A DNA stretch of 64,000 nt from Heliocidaris tuberculata (lineage: Eukaryota; Echinodermata; Echinoidea; Camarodonta; Echinometridae). Positions 23,994 to 36,633 of the stretch are shown here, one piece after another. How positions within the stretch are numbered: position 1 is the stretch's first letter; every line of letters begins with the position of its first letter. Location: contig CM046835.1 in assembly GCA_025618425.1 (NCBI GenBank), positions 12,734,238-12,798,237 on the forward strand. Direction: 5' to 3'. The notes under the pieces were generated by a model. The model made no database searches and was not told the origin of the DNA. It worked only from the letters and a program-made list of their open reading frames with translations. Made by a program: the position numbers and the translations under genes.

Positions 23994-24319
23994 TATTGGT
24001 TCAACAATATTTATTACATAACAACAGTGTAGCATACCCAGGATATCGTTGAAAATGGAAGCAACAAAAGTGAGTACACCCCAACTTTTTTGTGTAGATT
24101 GTCTATAGGTTTTACAGTAGAATATGTCATGCTGGAGGGTGTTATTTCCTTTCAAAATGAGAGTAACCCCTAGTTCAATTCTAAGTAGATCATGCCTTTC
24201 TAAGTAGATAATGTCTTTCTGAAGAAGTTAAAGGTGGATATGTTGGAGTTACGTATCATACCAAATAAGCTAACCACTAAAGCTCCTCTGGGACATTCTA
24301 TATTAAACACACAAACTGG

Positions 24320-24435
24320 AGGAACAAAAATGTTCTACTCTTGATCCCACTGAAAATTTGCTGTAGATGAGTGGAACAGCATGCCATCACAGGCAGAAGA
24401 AATATTGGTCAATTCTACTCTGATTACAAGTGATA
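24320..24435 (+). pseudogene. Tc1 transposase C-terminal fragment
   Basis: Plus-strand translation in broken frame gives a stretch ending PTENLL, matching the place where Tc1 proteins have DLNPIENLW, then DEWNSMPSQAEEILVNSTLI, which matches the conserved EEWN.IP....L..SM tail. The catalytic DDE part is absent. The fragment is cut at 24446 by the palindromic MITE. Confidence 0.6.
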
Positions 24436-24869
24436 TAAATTGCGTATCAAAAAAAGTTACACTTTTGAAAAAATCTGTCGAAATTACATTTCAAAATATT
24501 TAATTTTTTTTCATTTCGATAGATGCCCAATGGTCTCTTCTATCAATTGCAACTAACAAAACAAATTTTTGTTTACGCTTGGGCGAGTACTGACCGTTTT
24601 TGTCCAGAGTGTGAAAAATGACTTGCGCCAAATTAAAAGAAGAGGGAAAATTAAACCAGCAGTCTGAATTAAAGTACCGTACTCCATTCAAATAAATTGC
24701 TCTTTTACATAAATTTATGATTATGTTATGACAGTCTAGAAGTTTTGTGGATTTTCTATCATAATTTTAATGATTTCATTGCTTTATGCAAGGGGTGATA
24801 ATTAATAATGTGTAATTACTTCAAAATCTTTTAAGCACAGTATTCACAATTCACAGACACATCAAATCA

Positions 24870-25305
24870 TTGCTTGACTGAAAGATTGATTGATTGATTG
24901 ATTGGCGGACTAAATGACTTACTGATCACTTGAATGATCGATTGTTCAAGCGATTGGTTGATTTACAAACTGAATAACTGATTGGTCAATTAATTGATTT
25001 ATCAATTGATTGATTGATTGTTGATTAACAGATTGCTTGCTTGCTTGGTTGAGTGACTGACTGATCCATTGTTTGAGTGATTGGTTGACACCTGACAGAC
25101 TTACTGATTTATTGATTGATTGACTGACTTCTTGACTGACTGATGGGTTGATTAATTGATTGATTGAACGAATCACCGACTGACTGAATAATTGATTTAT
25201 CGGTTGATGTATTGATGGGTTGATTGATTGGTTAGTTGATTTATTGATTTTTGATTGATTGATTGGTTAAATGATTTGATGATGAAATTATTTAGTACTT
25301 CTTGA
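24870..25305. repeat. GATT-type minisatellite, core of MITE Q
   Basis: Degenerate repeats of TTGATTGA, TGACTGAC and TTGCTTGC fill the loop between the Q arms. Minus-strand frames reading INQLINQSINQ are a by-product of this repeat and not proteins. Confidence 0.85.
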
Positions 25306-25378
25306 ATGAATGATTGACATGTGGTTTTTATGTGTCTGTGTATTGTGAATACTGTGCTTAAAAAGATCTTGAAGTAAT

Positions 25379-25608
25379 AGACCGGTTCTGTATTGTATAC
25401 AGATTTATGCACATTTCTTCTCTGAGCATCTAGTGACGAGCTATTCCATTATTAAACCTGCTTTTTACAAATGAGCCTCAATGCTTGGAATCCAGTTTGC
25501 ATGACTTACTTCTTGCTATGTCCTCCAAGCCTTGGACAAGCTTTCAGGTTGTCAAGAACAACCTTTTTTTGAAAGGAATGTATGAAATTTGAATATCTTA
25601 CCGGTCTA
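25379..25608. mobile_element. Small insertion with TAGACCGGT ends
   Basis: Between the inner arm of Q and the Harbinger-like element lie about 230 bases bounded by TAGACCGGT and ACCGGTCTA. The segment is absent from the corresponding place in the left arm of Q (near 24815), so it is a separate insertion. Nothing is encoded. Confidence 0.5.
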
Positions 25609-25949
25609 TTAAGCCCGGCGCACACTGTACGATCCGACTGCGATCCGACTGATTTTTGATCGGATCGTGTAGTGTGCTATAGCTTATGACAGCGATCCGA
25701 TCAGTCGCACGACAATCGTAGACCAAATCGCAGAGATTCGACATGTTGAATCTTTTGCGATGAGTCGTGCGATTTTAATCTTTTGGCCAATCAGGATGGT
25801 GCAAAATGATGACGTCATCGTCAATTTGCTTGAGATGATCTCCAAAACAAAAAGCTCATCGCACGAAAAGGCAGCTGAAGTTGTACGCACACAACGCACA
25901 ACTCGCTCCCACAAGATCCGGCGGGCTGAAACCTGTGTACCGTATTAGA

Positions 25950-27910
25950 CTGTGCTTGCTGAACCACTTAGCAGAGAAGGTCGAGGATGTCTCCTCTTAC
26001 CGTATAACTGGACAGTCGGGCGAAACAAAATATACTAGTTAGAAAATGAGAAAGAGAAATAATATTAGTCAGTATTCATAAGCAACAGCCAGCCTGTTTC
26101 AGGAAAAGACTTCGAGGAGTGTCAAAGTCAAAAGCGACTCAATTCACCTTCAGTCAAGACAAGACCAGTCCCAGCTATCCAGTTCGAGGTAGGCAACAAG
26201 AATTTATTTTCAGATCTAACAAAATGTTAGCTCTGCAAAGTAATTGTTAAAACTAAAGTAAGAAAAGTGAAGAACTTAATTATTTTTCTTCTTCTCCTCG
26301 ATCCTCCTCCTTCTTCTTCTTTTTCTTTTTCGTCCTCTTCATCTTTTTAATTTTATTCTTCTTGAGTTCTTATTTTTCTCCTCCTCCACCTCCTTTCGTC
26401 TTCTTTTTCTCAGACTCATCCTCCTTTCTTCTTCCAATTCTTCTGCTTCTTCTCCTTCTTCTTCATGGATCTACGTTCGAGAGTCTACTCTGGAGTCTAA
26501 CATGTCATTTAGATCTTGATCTAGATCGAACTCGGCTTAGATCTACACCACATTTTATTTTATTTTCTTTCTTTCTCCTTCCTCTTTTTCTTTTTCCTCT
26601 TTTGCCTCCCTGTAATTTCCACACATGCCCAGCCCAGGAGGAGTTCCTGGAACTATTCATGGAGATCTAGATCTATGTCAGTATTTTTTAGCTAACGTAC
26701 GGTTAGATCCAACAGTTGGACCTAACTTTGATCTGTCTATTATTTAACTTGGGCTAGATCCAATAATACTATAGATCTAGTAAAAAGGTAGAATAGATGA
26801 TCTAGATCTAGATTCTAACCGTGTTTAGAAACTTTGGTTGGAGAGTCTAACGTTAGACCATGGTCATGGCTAGACCTAGTAACGTTAAGTCTGCCGTTTG
26901 GTCTAGACTGAGTAAACCAAGCAACTGTTAAATCTGATGATGAATAGATCATACCTCCACTAACAATGGATATTTATGCCTGTTTACGCCCGTGTTCATT
27001 CCTGAATTGAATTCCTACTTATTTTTAAATCTTGATCTAGATTCTAACTGTTACATCCAACAACAGAATAAATCAGATTCTAGAGAAATGTTAGGAAAGG
27101 TAAACTTCTACACAGGATTCGTTTTAACAAAAAATTGTATCTGTTAGGTCTAGTCTAACTCGACCTAATTTAAATCTTTCTAATTGTTAGACCTGTTTAT
27201 ATGTTGTTAGCTTTAACAACTTAAGTTGGATTTATAATTTTGTTTTTGGCCATTTACAATTTTATTTATTTTGATCTAAGGACATATTTATTTCTCTATC
27301 AACAAACATTTACATTGGGTATTTTTTTTATTACTTTTAGACCATCTAAAATTTTGCCTGTATTCATTGAGGGGGTGGGGGCTGCTCAATAATTTACAGT
27401 TACAGTTTCTATCCAAATATTAAAGGGTACATATAGAGAAAATATATAGACTGAGTCAATCTCTCTATTATACGAACTAAACTAAGTTCAATTTTAGTTT
27501 GCCATTAAATACCCCAGCTTTTGCAACCTAAAAATGAGCATGTGATGATAGACCTCGCACTATAAAACCAAAAATGTATTGTGGTTTCCATCTCAGGTAC
27601 AAGTGCTGCATAAGGATGACTAACTTGGCTTTCAAGATTAGACAAATGGGGGCTACCTACTCGAAAAAGACCTGATGCAACAAGGATCCAGAAGGTGTAG
27701 TATCTGCTTAACATTTGAGGCCATCACAATCCTGTATCATCTACTAGTATATTATGGGTGAGATTAGATATTAGCTTTAAAAACTGCCCTTTCTTGGGAA
27801 TATACACAACTAACTTGACTAACTTGTTTCACAGTAAAACAAAATATGTTGGGAACAATTGTCGTAACTATGGTAGTCACTAGTGTCAAGAAGACTTCAT
27901 TCAATATGTC

Positions 27911-27946
<36 letters not shown>

Positions 27947-30900
27947 GGGGGGGAGGGGGTATTTGGCAAATCAGAGGGGAAAAGAACTGTTCTAGCGACT
28001 GCCCCCCCCCCCCTCTTCTGTAACATTTTCCCTGTCTTCCCTGATAATATCTATACACTGTTTGCTTCATGATGTCATTGCAAATTCAGATACTGTTTAT
28101 TCGCCACTATACAATAAGATACGACTATATTTTTTCTTCCCAGATTCATTATAAATCAACTTTCAAATCATAGACACTTTTTAATAATTTATACATGTGT
28201 GTATAGCAAGACCTTTTCATTATTTTCTCTCCAGATTGATGAGGCATTGGCACTGACAAGGAGGACCCTGAAGAATCTCCCAGACATTGGCAGTCACAGA
28301 TGAATGTAAAGAATTAAGAAAAAGGCAAAGATTATCACTATGATGAGGAGAATAGTCTATTCTGTGCTACTCATCCTTACGACAGATATCAGACACCAAA
28401 AAAGGCAAATACATGTATCTAAATTCTTATATTTTGCAGCTGCCCTTAGTGGGTCATCATCATAGGCATGAATTTGAGGATTTTTTTTTTCTAGAATTGG
28501 CGAGACTGAACAGTAAAATTGCATATGCTTTGCTATTTTCATTATCCAGTAAGTTAAAAAGAATACCCCCCCCCCAAAAAAAAAAAATCCATTTGAATTT
28601 ATTGCTTACTCTATAGTTTATATATTGCTTCTTATTTCTGAAAACTTAACATTCTGCAAAGTTTGTATGTATGGAATTACACAAGCTTATCTGTAAAGGG
28701 AAGAGGGCAGTTTTCAGTCATTAGATTCCCATCAATTACAGATTAACTATAATTTTGAAACGTGAAAGACCACACTAGTCTCAAAGTGATAAAGGAGCTC
28801 CGTGACCAGCCCCCCCCCCTTACCACCTTTCCTGACTTTACAGATAAAATCATTATATTTGCACTGCATGCATTTGAGTCTAATTGCAAGTATATAGGAA
28901 AACTATCCCATTTGTTTCTGTCATCATAATTAATGAAATCAATCATGTTTCAAAATTCAATGACTGAGAAGCAAGTATTTTGTTTACTGGAGGACATATA
29001 ACATCATGTTATCCTTAATTAATATTAGAAAACAGCACGGAAGGCAAAAATGGAAATTATGATCGCCAGAAACAAATGAGAAGAGTTGTCCGACACTATA
29101 AAATAATGTCACCACTGTCACATTACAATTTCTCCAATTTGATATTCTCAAAGAATTTGTTATCTTAACATTCACAAATTTCTTATAGTTTGTCCCATCA
29201 TTTTCACATGTTCATGAATCTAATGTGATCTATGAATCTATGAATTCTCAAAGAAATTGTTATCTCAACATTCACAAATTTCTTGATTTATTGATCAGCT
29301 TGTTTCAGTTATTAAATAATTTAACAAAATAAAGAAGCTTTGTAATGAAACTTTGTTTATTGTTGAGTTTCAAGGCGTCGTATGAATGTCTGAAGAACCA
29401 TGCCAGATATTGTGCAATCTACATGATTGTACATTACATGATAGATAGAGAAAAAGGGCATGCTTCTAACATGTCTAAAATTTCTCATCAGCATTGCTAC
29501 ATGCATTTTTAAGTACTTCCAGAGCAGAAAAAAATAATAGAGAACTAAAATAAAGGAGAGGTATGAAGGAAATTAGAATAAAAATTGCTAGATAAAGATG
29601 GTTTTATGGAGAAAAACAATGAGTCCGGATATGTGCCAAGAATATATCTGAAAATGAATGTTTCCATACGATTGATTTGGAGTTAATTATTGAATCTGAA
29701 TGGAAGGAAACTTCAGTTATAGAGAAGTTGAAAGAAAGGGAATGAGATGAAGAAAGAAGAAAATATGAGTATACATAAGAAAGCGAAAGAGAGAGGGAGA
29801 TGAATTATGGATCAACATTGAAAGATGATTTCGAAAAAAAAGGTTTAAGTGAGAAAGGGGTAGGGGGCTGAATCATGTATAAACATTTCTTTTTTTAATC
29901 TGGAACTCCCTTTCCCCTTTTCATTCTTTCCACCCTATACCACCTATGTCTCCCTACTTCGAATCAATTTCTCTCTTTGTCCCAAGCTGTCTCTCACTCT
30001 ATTAATCTTATTCTTATTCCAGTCTTTTCTAGCTTTCTCATCCCCTCTCTCTCTCGCTTCATTTCTTTCTCCTTCCTTTTAACTCCTGTATTTTTTACTC
30101 TGTCTCACTCGAGACTCCCCCCCCCCCTTTCTTTTTTTTTTTTTTTTTTTTTTTGGGGGGGGGGGGTCTTCTTTCCTTCTTTCTTTCAATTGCCGTTCTT
30201 CTTTCTTTCTAAGTCGGCTCAGTGCTACTTTTCTACAATATCATGAATATGGGACCTGTCTACATCTTTCCCAATTTCTTCTCTTATACTCAGTCTCACC
30301 TCCCCCCCCCCCCCCCCCACCATCTTTCTCTCTTTCTCTCTCTCTCCCGCTCTACTATTCCGTGTCTCAGTTTTACCCTCTTCTTTCTCTCTTTTCATTT
30401 CCACCATTCTTTTCACCTCTTCCATTTCTTGCCCACCACCATCATCATCATAATATACAGATCATTAAGGGTTCTGCTATTTGCAACAGTATGATTGATG
30501 ACAGAGATAATATTTTTGTGGTTATAATCTACCACAGACTATGACTATATAAATATTTATACAAAGAAATACATATTAAGTATGGCTACAAGTTGTAAAT
30601 ATATTGTTAATATTGTCAGGTTTAGGCTTATTAATTTGATGTAGAATATAAGCCTCGAAAGGGGGAAATGACATGCAAAACAGCACATTTTTCGCCAAAA
30701 AAAAAACATTTGCACATTCATCAGAGTTGTAGATTTTGAATCTTCATGGATGGAATAATTTTTCATTTTTCATGGGAAGTACTCTATTTGCAGTGGTTTG
30801 TGGTGCAATAATTATAAATATTTATGTAAAGAAATACATATTTAGTATGGCTACAAGTTGTAAAAATATTGTAAATATGTGTCAGGTTGGTTAGACTAAT

Positions 30901-31820
30901 TGATTTGATGTAGAATATAACCACGACAGTTCAATAGATTTAGTATCCTCAAAAGGGGGAATTGACATGCAAAACAGCACATTTTTCACCAAAAAAAAAA
31001 CCTATTATAACATTTGCACATTCATCAGAATTGTAAATATTGAATCTTCATGGATGGAATAATTTGTCATTGTTCACATGAAGTACTCTATTTGCAGTGG
31101 TTTGTGGTGTATACTGTTGGTTAGATACGAACAATCAAAATTACAATTATGTCTGTAATGACGACGTACAAAGTCCTATTTATATTTTCAACACCTTTTT
31201 TCTTCCCGAAGTATTTTAGGTTATCCTTTTTATTGAATCTGTATAGGCGTATGGTAAAATTGTGACAGTATAGGGCTGATGTTTTTAACTCTAATTTCAA
31301 CAGTTCGGAATTTTGGCGAGCAAGTAAGAAAAAGACTGATACTTTACTATAGTGTAGTTAGAATGACTAATATACATGTAATGAATGATCTAAATAAGAT
31401 ATACAAATCTTAAATGAACCCTCTCGCTGCCTGAATATGGGGTGAAGGTTGACCAAAAAATTGTCAATCAAAATCCCTGGGGGAGGGGGGAGGGGGCTGC
31501 AACCCAACCCCACGGACCTTGTTAGATATAACCGCAAAAGAAACAAAAATATTCAGTAAAATATCTGTATCTCTGCAACTGTGTGCGGTTTTGTGTATAA
31601 TTTATCATCGTCTTGTTTTAAAGTATTTTTTGGTAGACTAACTTTATGTGCAGTGACCACATCTGTATTTCCGCATAGGTTGTGTATACAATGAATTTAA
31701 AAGAAAAACTTTTAGCTTAATTCCTTCCTGTAAATGGTAATTAGATATATCATATTCAGTCCATCTGTTTTCTTCGTTCAATATTATAACTTATATGATT
31801 GAATTCTGCTCCCATCTTCT
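25950..31820. other. Harbinger-like interior: AGATCTAGATC-rich and low-complexity DNA
   Basis: No gene can be supported. 26280-26640 is pyrimidine-rich. 26460-27200 is studded with TCTAGATCTAGATC and GTTAGACC-type motifs. (T)n(G)n tracts lie at 27912-27958 and 30131-30166. A possible orphan exon follows an AG at 28241 (about 80 bases, no domain). A 45 bp direct repeat is at 29147-29190 and 29243-29287. 29530-29860 is purine-rich and 29890-30440 pyrimidine-rich. Confidence 0.6.
30547..31112. repeat. Tandem duplication of about 270 bp
   Basis: The block from AAATATTTATRYAAAGAAAT through GGAAGTACTC and TTTGCAGTGGTTTGTGGTG occurs twice in tandem (about 30547-30809 and 30815-31112). The second copy has small insertions. 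No coding frame is conserved between copies. Confidence 0.82.
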
Positions 31821-31823
31821 ATA

Positions 31824-32308
31824 CAGTGTGAGTCAATAAAAAGGATACGCACATTCAAGCCCCAATTTTTTAAAAACCAAGTGGAATCGCTAAAATGTAT
31901 TATAATGGTATGATAGTTGATGATGTCTTCTTTAATTTGATAGGCTGCTCACCCAAATGCGATCATGGATGAATGAGCACTGGCCATTTTCAAAAAGTAT
32001 GTCAGAATCGTCTTTGCCCACGTTTGGGCTGAATGGTGTTCGGGAGTTGCTTTATATAAGTGCGTTCTATTTCAGCCAACCATGGGTTGACCGTTCATTC
32101 CGTTCAAAACTTGGGCAGAGGCAAATTTGACATGCATCAGGAAAAATGTTACTGTTCAGCTGTCCATTGTCGAATTTTATTGATCAAGGTGTCAAATTTA
32201 AGGAAACATGATAGGCTACAATATGAGTATCTCTGATTGAATCTATATGTACCGATTGCAACGACATTTATGGTTGAATCTGTGTTTCATTTTTATTGAC
32301 TCACACTG
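31824..32308. mobile_element. Mariner-type MITE (CAGTGTGAGTCAATAAAAA ends)
   Basis: CAGTGTGAGTCAATAAAAA at 31824 is inverted exactly at 32290-32308, and TA lies at both flanks (31822-31823, 32309-32310). At 485 bases it has no transposase, so it is non-autonomous. Confidence 0.85.
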
Positions 32309-32310
32309 TA

Positions 32311-33280
32311 TGTGGAGGGGCATGTGTAGTCGATATGGAGTTCGTGTACAGTTCATGTTAATTTTTGGCGACCACTATGAATGTATTACACTTGTTCCCA
32401 CTAATAAAAAAAAACTGATGTTGCCATTTTATTTGTTGAACTTTAGTGACTTTAACCCATAAGGTCATAAGTCAAAGGTCATTAACATGACCATACGTCA
32501 TTCAAAGTATGTTGAATTTGGTATCAAATTGTAGCAAACTTTATAAGAAATATGTTCATGATGACACATGACATAGGTTTCGTCTTTAGACCTCTCAGAT
32601 TTTCGTTATATGTTAATCCATATAAATAAACTTATTACAATACACTCAAAATATGCATGTTTAATTAATTTCCTTTTTTAATTAACTTGCATCATGCCAA
32701 ATATGGTTATGTTATGACTTTCCATTGCAGAGATATAGCATATGTCAGAATTTTACAAAATGGTGCCTAGATGACGTCACGATGTATTGACTATGTTGAA
32801 AAAATTTCTGTGCTGAGACAATTACCATATCTACCATTGTACCAAATTTGAGTACATTTGAATAGGTTGTTTTGGAGATATTGTGCGTACAAAAAAGTGG
32901 GTAGAAATGAAAATAAATAATAATAATAATAATAATGATTATAATAAGAAAGAAAGAAAGAATGAAAAAAAAAATTCGTACAAAAATAAAAGGTGCATCT
33001 GTACTTGAAGTACAGCCCACCTAATAATGTGTTGTTTTAATCAGTGTTTTAGTGACTATTGATGTATTGCTAAATGTTTAAACAGTAGAATCCTAAATGT
33101 TGAGTCATAATAAAGTGATAGTCCAGCAGATGGGTGCAGAAAATTGATGGAATTGTGCACTTTTTCATAAAAGCATAAAATTTGGCACATAGGTAGAGTT
33201 TTTTATGCCCAATAATTCTGGATATGGGGCCACCAAAAATTCGGGCCCTGGGACCAGTTGTGCCCATTTAAAAAAAAATG
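32311..33280. other. Non-coding stretch with AT-rich simple repeats
   Basis: No gene. Short (AAT)n and (AAAG)n runs lie at 32915-32970. A minus-strand frame at 32745-33020 is mostly Ile/Phe from those repeats. Confidence 0.5.
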
Positions 33281-33483
33281 GCCCTCTCAGGGTCCTTCCC
33301 CTTCAAAGTCTTGCACCCTCCTCATTAACATACGCTTTCTTACCTGCAAGAACTCTTGAGAGCGAACGTACAGGCCCGTACAGGTACCGTGCAACCGACG
33401 CGCGACATGTCACGGCTCCGTATGGAGCCTTAATTGGGCCTCCTGAGACCTCCGCAAGGAGCCCGTGCGATGGTCGCAAGAAG

Positions 33484-33569
33484 CACGTGCAAGCAGTACG
33501 ATGGCTGCGCGTGTCACGTATGTTCATCTGAATACGTGACACGCGCAGCCATCGTACTGCTTGCACGTG
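33484..33569. repeat. Perfect 38 bp palindrome in repeat S
   Basis: CACGTGCAAGCAGTACGATG... to ...GTGTCACGTAT is followed after a 10 base loop by its exact reverse complement. The copy of S at 58.9 kb lacks the second arm, so the inverted copy arose in this copy after the two parted. A template switch during replication is a likely cause. Confidence 0.88.
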
Positions 33570-33624
33570 TCACGTATGTTCATTTGAATACGTAGCCACA
33601 TAGAGAGATTGTTCACACTAAGAA

Positions 33625-34130
33625 ATAAAGGTACAAATTTGCACCTTTTAGGGTGCAAATAAATGCAACACTGGGAGCACCTTTTTGGGTGCAATATTGT
33701 ACCTTTCAGAAAGGTGCAATTTTGCACCATTATTAGGGTGCAATGTTGCACCATTTAGGGTTCAATATTGAACCCTTTTTCCTATAAAAAGGGTGCAATT
33801 TTGCACCCAAAAGGGTGCAAATAAATGCAACACTGGGAGCACCTTTTTGGGTGCAATATTGTACCTTTCAGAAAGGTGCAATTTTGCACCATTTAGGGTT
33901 CAATATTGAACCTTTTTTCCTATAAAAAGGGTGCAATTTTGCACCCAAAAGGGTGCAAATAAATGCAACACTGGGAGCACCTTTTTGGGTGCAATATTGT
34001 ACCTTTCCAGAAGGTGCAGTTTTGCACCTTCTGGAAAGGTACAACGTTGAGCCCTTTACCCCCATAAAAGGGTGCGATTTTGCGCCTTACAGGGACGCTT
34101 TTGGGGTGCAAAATTGAACCCTTCTAAACC
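33625..34130. repeat. Subterminal GGTGCA/TGCACC tandem repeats
   Basis: Units holding GGGTGCAAATAAATGCAACA start near 33651, 33813 and 33951. Each contains several inverted pairs of GGTGCA and TGCACC around AT-rich loops. A degenerate stretch of the same motifs is at the other end of the element (40600-40740). They may serve as transposase-binding sites; this is an inference. Confidence 0.85.
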
Positions 34131-34680
34131 TTCCCTTTTGTTTGCATACACAGATACTGAAGAAAAAAACAAAAAAACAGAGAGCTATACTTTTCCATGT
34201 TAAGTTAAAACAAAACTGAATGAGTTGTATTTAATAAGGCATATAAGCATACATTGGAGCATCTGATCTTTGAATACATGATATTCCGTATACATGTTCA
34301 AGCACAGTACTGTAATTGTAATGAGAATACATGAGGTTAAGATGCACTTTGAATGACTTTCTAACAACCCCAACTTAGCAAGACATTTTTACAATAATTA
34401 AAAAAAAATGAACAGTTCTATATAAGCTGACTTTAAAATAGTTCACGAACAGTGACAAGCAATAGGCTTTTGTTCCATCGCTACATTATCAGGGAATAAT
34501 ATTCTCAAATTTGATTAGCATTTTTGGTCGATGGGAAAAATACTTTAAACAAAGTTCTGTACAGTCCTATGTAAAAAATTTGCTACACAAAATAAATTTT
34601 GTGTAGCAGTCATATAGAAAAAGCATAGCAAATTGCTATGCGACACCAAGAATTGATTAAGATTATCATTCTCAGTGGCC

Positions 34681-34721
<41 letters not shown>

Positions 34722-35540
34722 TGTAATGGCCAGTGAGTACAACATAAGCAAGCAGGATTACATACCCTCATCTCAGTTAAAATTTTAACAATAAAAGGTA
34801 CATGAATTGTACCGAGTACAACAAATCATTAATCATTACTCACACACATTATGATGATACATTCGCAAATGAGTGATGCACTAAAAAAAAAAAAAAAAAA
34901 CAGTCATAACAGAAACAGTGTATATAAAATTCAGGAATGCGTTCAAAGCTTTCCATTTCTAAAAACATATTTCTGTACTATATCTGCAAGTATGATATAT
35001 TACATATGGTGTATACCTATGTGCGATATACTTTTCACTATACATGTATATTTCTTTTACAAGATATATTTTGTGTGTGTTTAGCTGTACATTGCTTCAG
35101 AAAAGAAGACAAATTGAGTAAATACTGACTCTATGAAACACAATTCTAACTAATGAATGCTTAGTCATTAAGGTAATCTAAAACAGATTGTTCCATTTAT
35201 ACTTTTTCAATTAACAATTATGAAATGCATTATGCTTTTTAATTGATACACATCTTAAAATTCAAACCTAGAAAGTTTTAAAAAACCAAAAATTTATGGG
35301 CATTCAAAAGGCAAGTGATGTGCATAATGGTGAAGCACTTTATTTTACAGTCTCTTTTACTATTTTGGGGCATTCAAATAATAACAAATGCGCATGTTCA
35401 GTTGTTGCAGTAATCTAAATTACTGTAAAGAGACAACATGTATGTGGTACATAACTTATATAACATTTTCAGTAGGTACAAAACTACTAAAATCATACTA
35501 CATGTACTGTGTACATTTGGCCTGTTACGAAGCCACACAT
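34131..35540. other. Non-coding interior, (AT)n microsatellite
   Basis: AT-rich DNA with an (AT)n run at 34685-34721 and an A run at 34884-34900. No gene supported on either strand. Confidence 0.55.
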
Positions 35541-35548
35541 ACATTGTA

Positions 35549-36046
35549 CAAGAGGAGCGGATCCAGGAGGGGGGAGAGGGAGAGCAGCCCCTCCCCCTAA
35601 AAAAAAAAAAAAAAAAAAACTTTCAGAGACCAGAAGCAATGAGGTTTCAAATGGCCAGGGGGATTAAAGAGGGCTTTAAATGCCCCATTCAGGTCACTAT
35701 ATGAAATGAAATTCGGCCCACACTTCACACTTGTGACAGTTCTTTCACTCGCACAATTAAATACAACAGGTGGGTTATAATTACTTCCAGGATTTAAAAA
35801 AAATTAAGGCTTTAAATAAATTGCACTTCACAACCGCAATTTTTAATTTTTTTTGGGGGGGGGAGGTTAAAATAACCAACTATCATGTAATAAAAAAGGG
35901 CTTCAAATGCCTTGTTCACGGTTCACTATACTGACAGAAACTTGGGCTCCCGTTTTGTGCTCGCTTCGCTCAACTGATTTTTTTTTTTATCTTTGTCAAT
36001 TTGCCCACCCCCCCCCCCCTTCCTAGAAATCCTAAATCCGCCACTG
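35549..36046. mobile_element. hAT-like MITE (GGCGGATCC-type ends)
   Basis: The left end near 35553 reads GAGCGGATCCAGG, and the right end reads CCTAAATCCGCCACTG, its approximate inverse. A/C and T/G runs lie inside each end. CAGNGGCGNATC ends suggest a hAT-type MITE. The 8 bp duplication cannot be shown clearly (TTGTA is shared at the flanks). Confidence 0.5.
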
Positions 36047-36633
36047 TTGTAAAATATATATGTGTCCTTTATGCCAAACAAGGAAGGAGCCAAGGAACAA
36101 GTAGCATAAATTATCTGCAGAAGAATACTCTGTCCCATACTCTGTCCCAGCAGACACCCATTGTACCACATAAATGTCATTGCAGGCATCATGTACCTTG
36201 ACATACATAGAATACACCATTTAGATTGTGACCGAAAGAAGCGAGTGGTGCTGCAGAGTGAACTCTCCAAAATGTATTAGACCTCGGCCATCACATGAGG
36301 AAGATGATAATGACAAAGAGCATTCTTATTGAATCTTGTTTAGAAAATGCTACACCTTGAGGGGTGCAGGTTTGCCAATACCAAGTCTGACCAAATATTG
36401 TTGTATAAAGATTAAAGGGAGCCACCGCTCGATATCCATGTACGTTCAATTTCATTCGCTTGCCCCTATTACAAGGCCGTGCATAACAACAATCTTGGAG
36501 CAGCGAACAAAATTGCCGTAGAGGGTGGGGTAGTTTGTCAGTTGGGTTTTTCAGTTCGTCTTTCTCCGGTCAAATGCGTGCTGCATACACACAATTCATG
36601 CGTTTACCGAAGATGTACGGAGATTCCTGAATA

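Noticed and set aside
24946..25412. Asn/Gln/Ser-rich proteins on the minus strand (INQSINQ pattern)
   Set aside because: By-products of the GATT-type minisatellite in the loop of MITE Q.
33205..33566. 108 and 87 codon frames on opposite strands
   Set aside because: They overlap on both strands across repeat S and its palindrome, are not conserved in the copy at 58.7 kb, and have no domain.
33625..34130. CRISPR-like array
   Set aside because: Units follow each other without unique spacers of constant length, are AT-rich with GGTGCA pairs, and lie at a transposon end in eukaryotic DNA.
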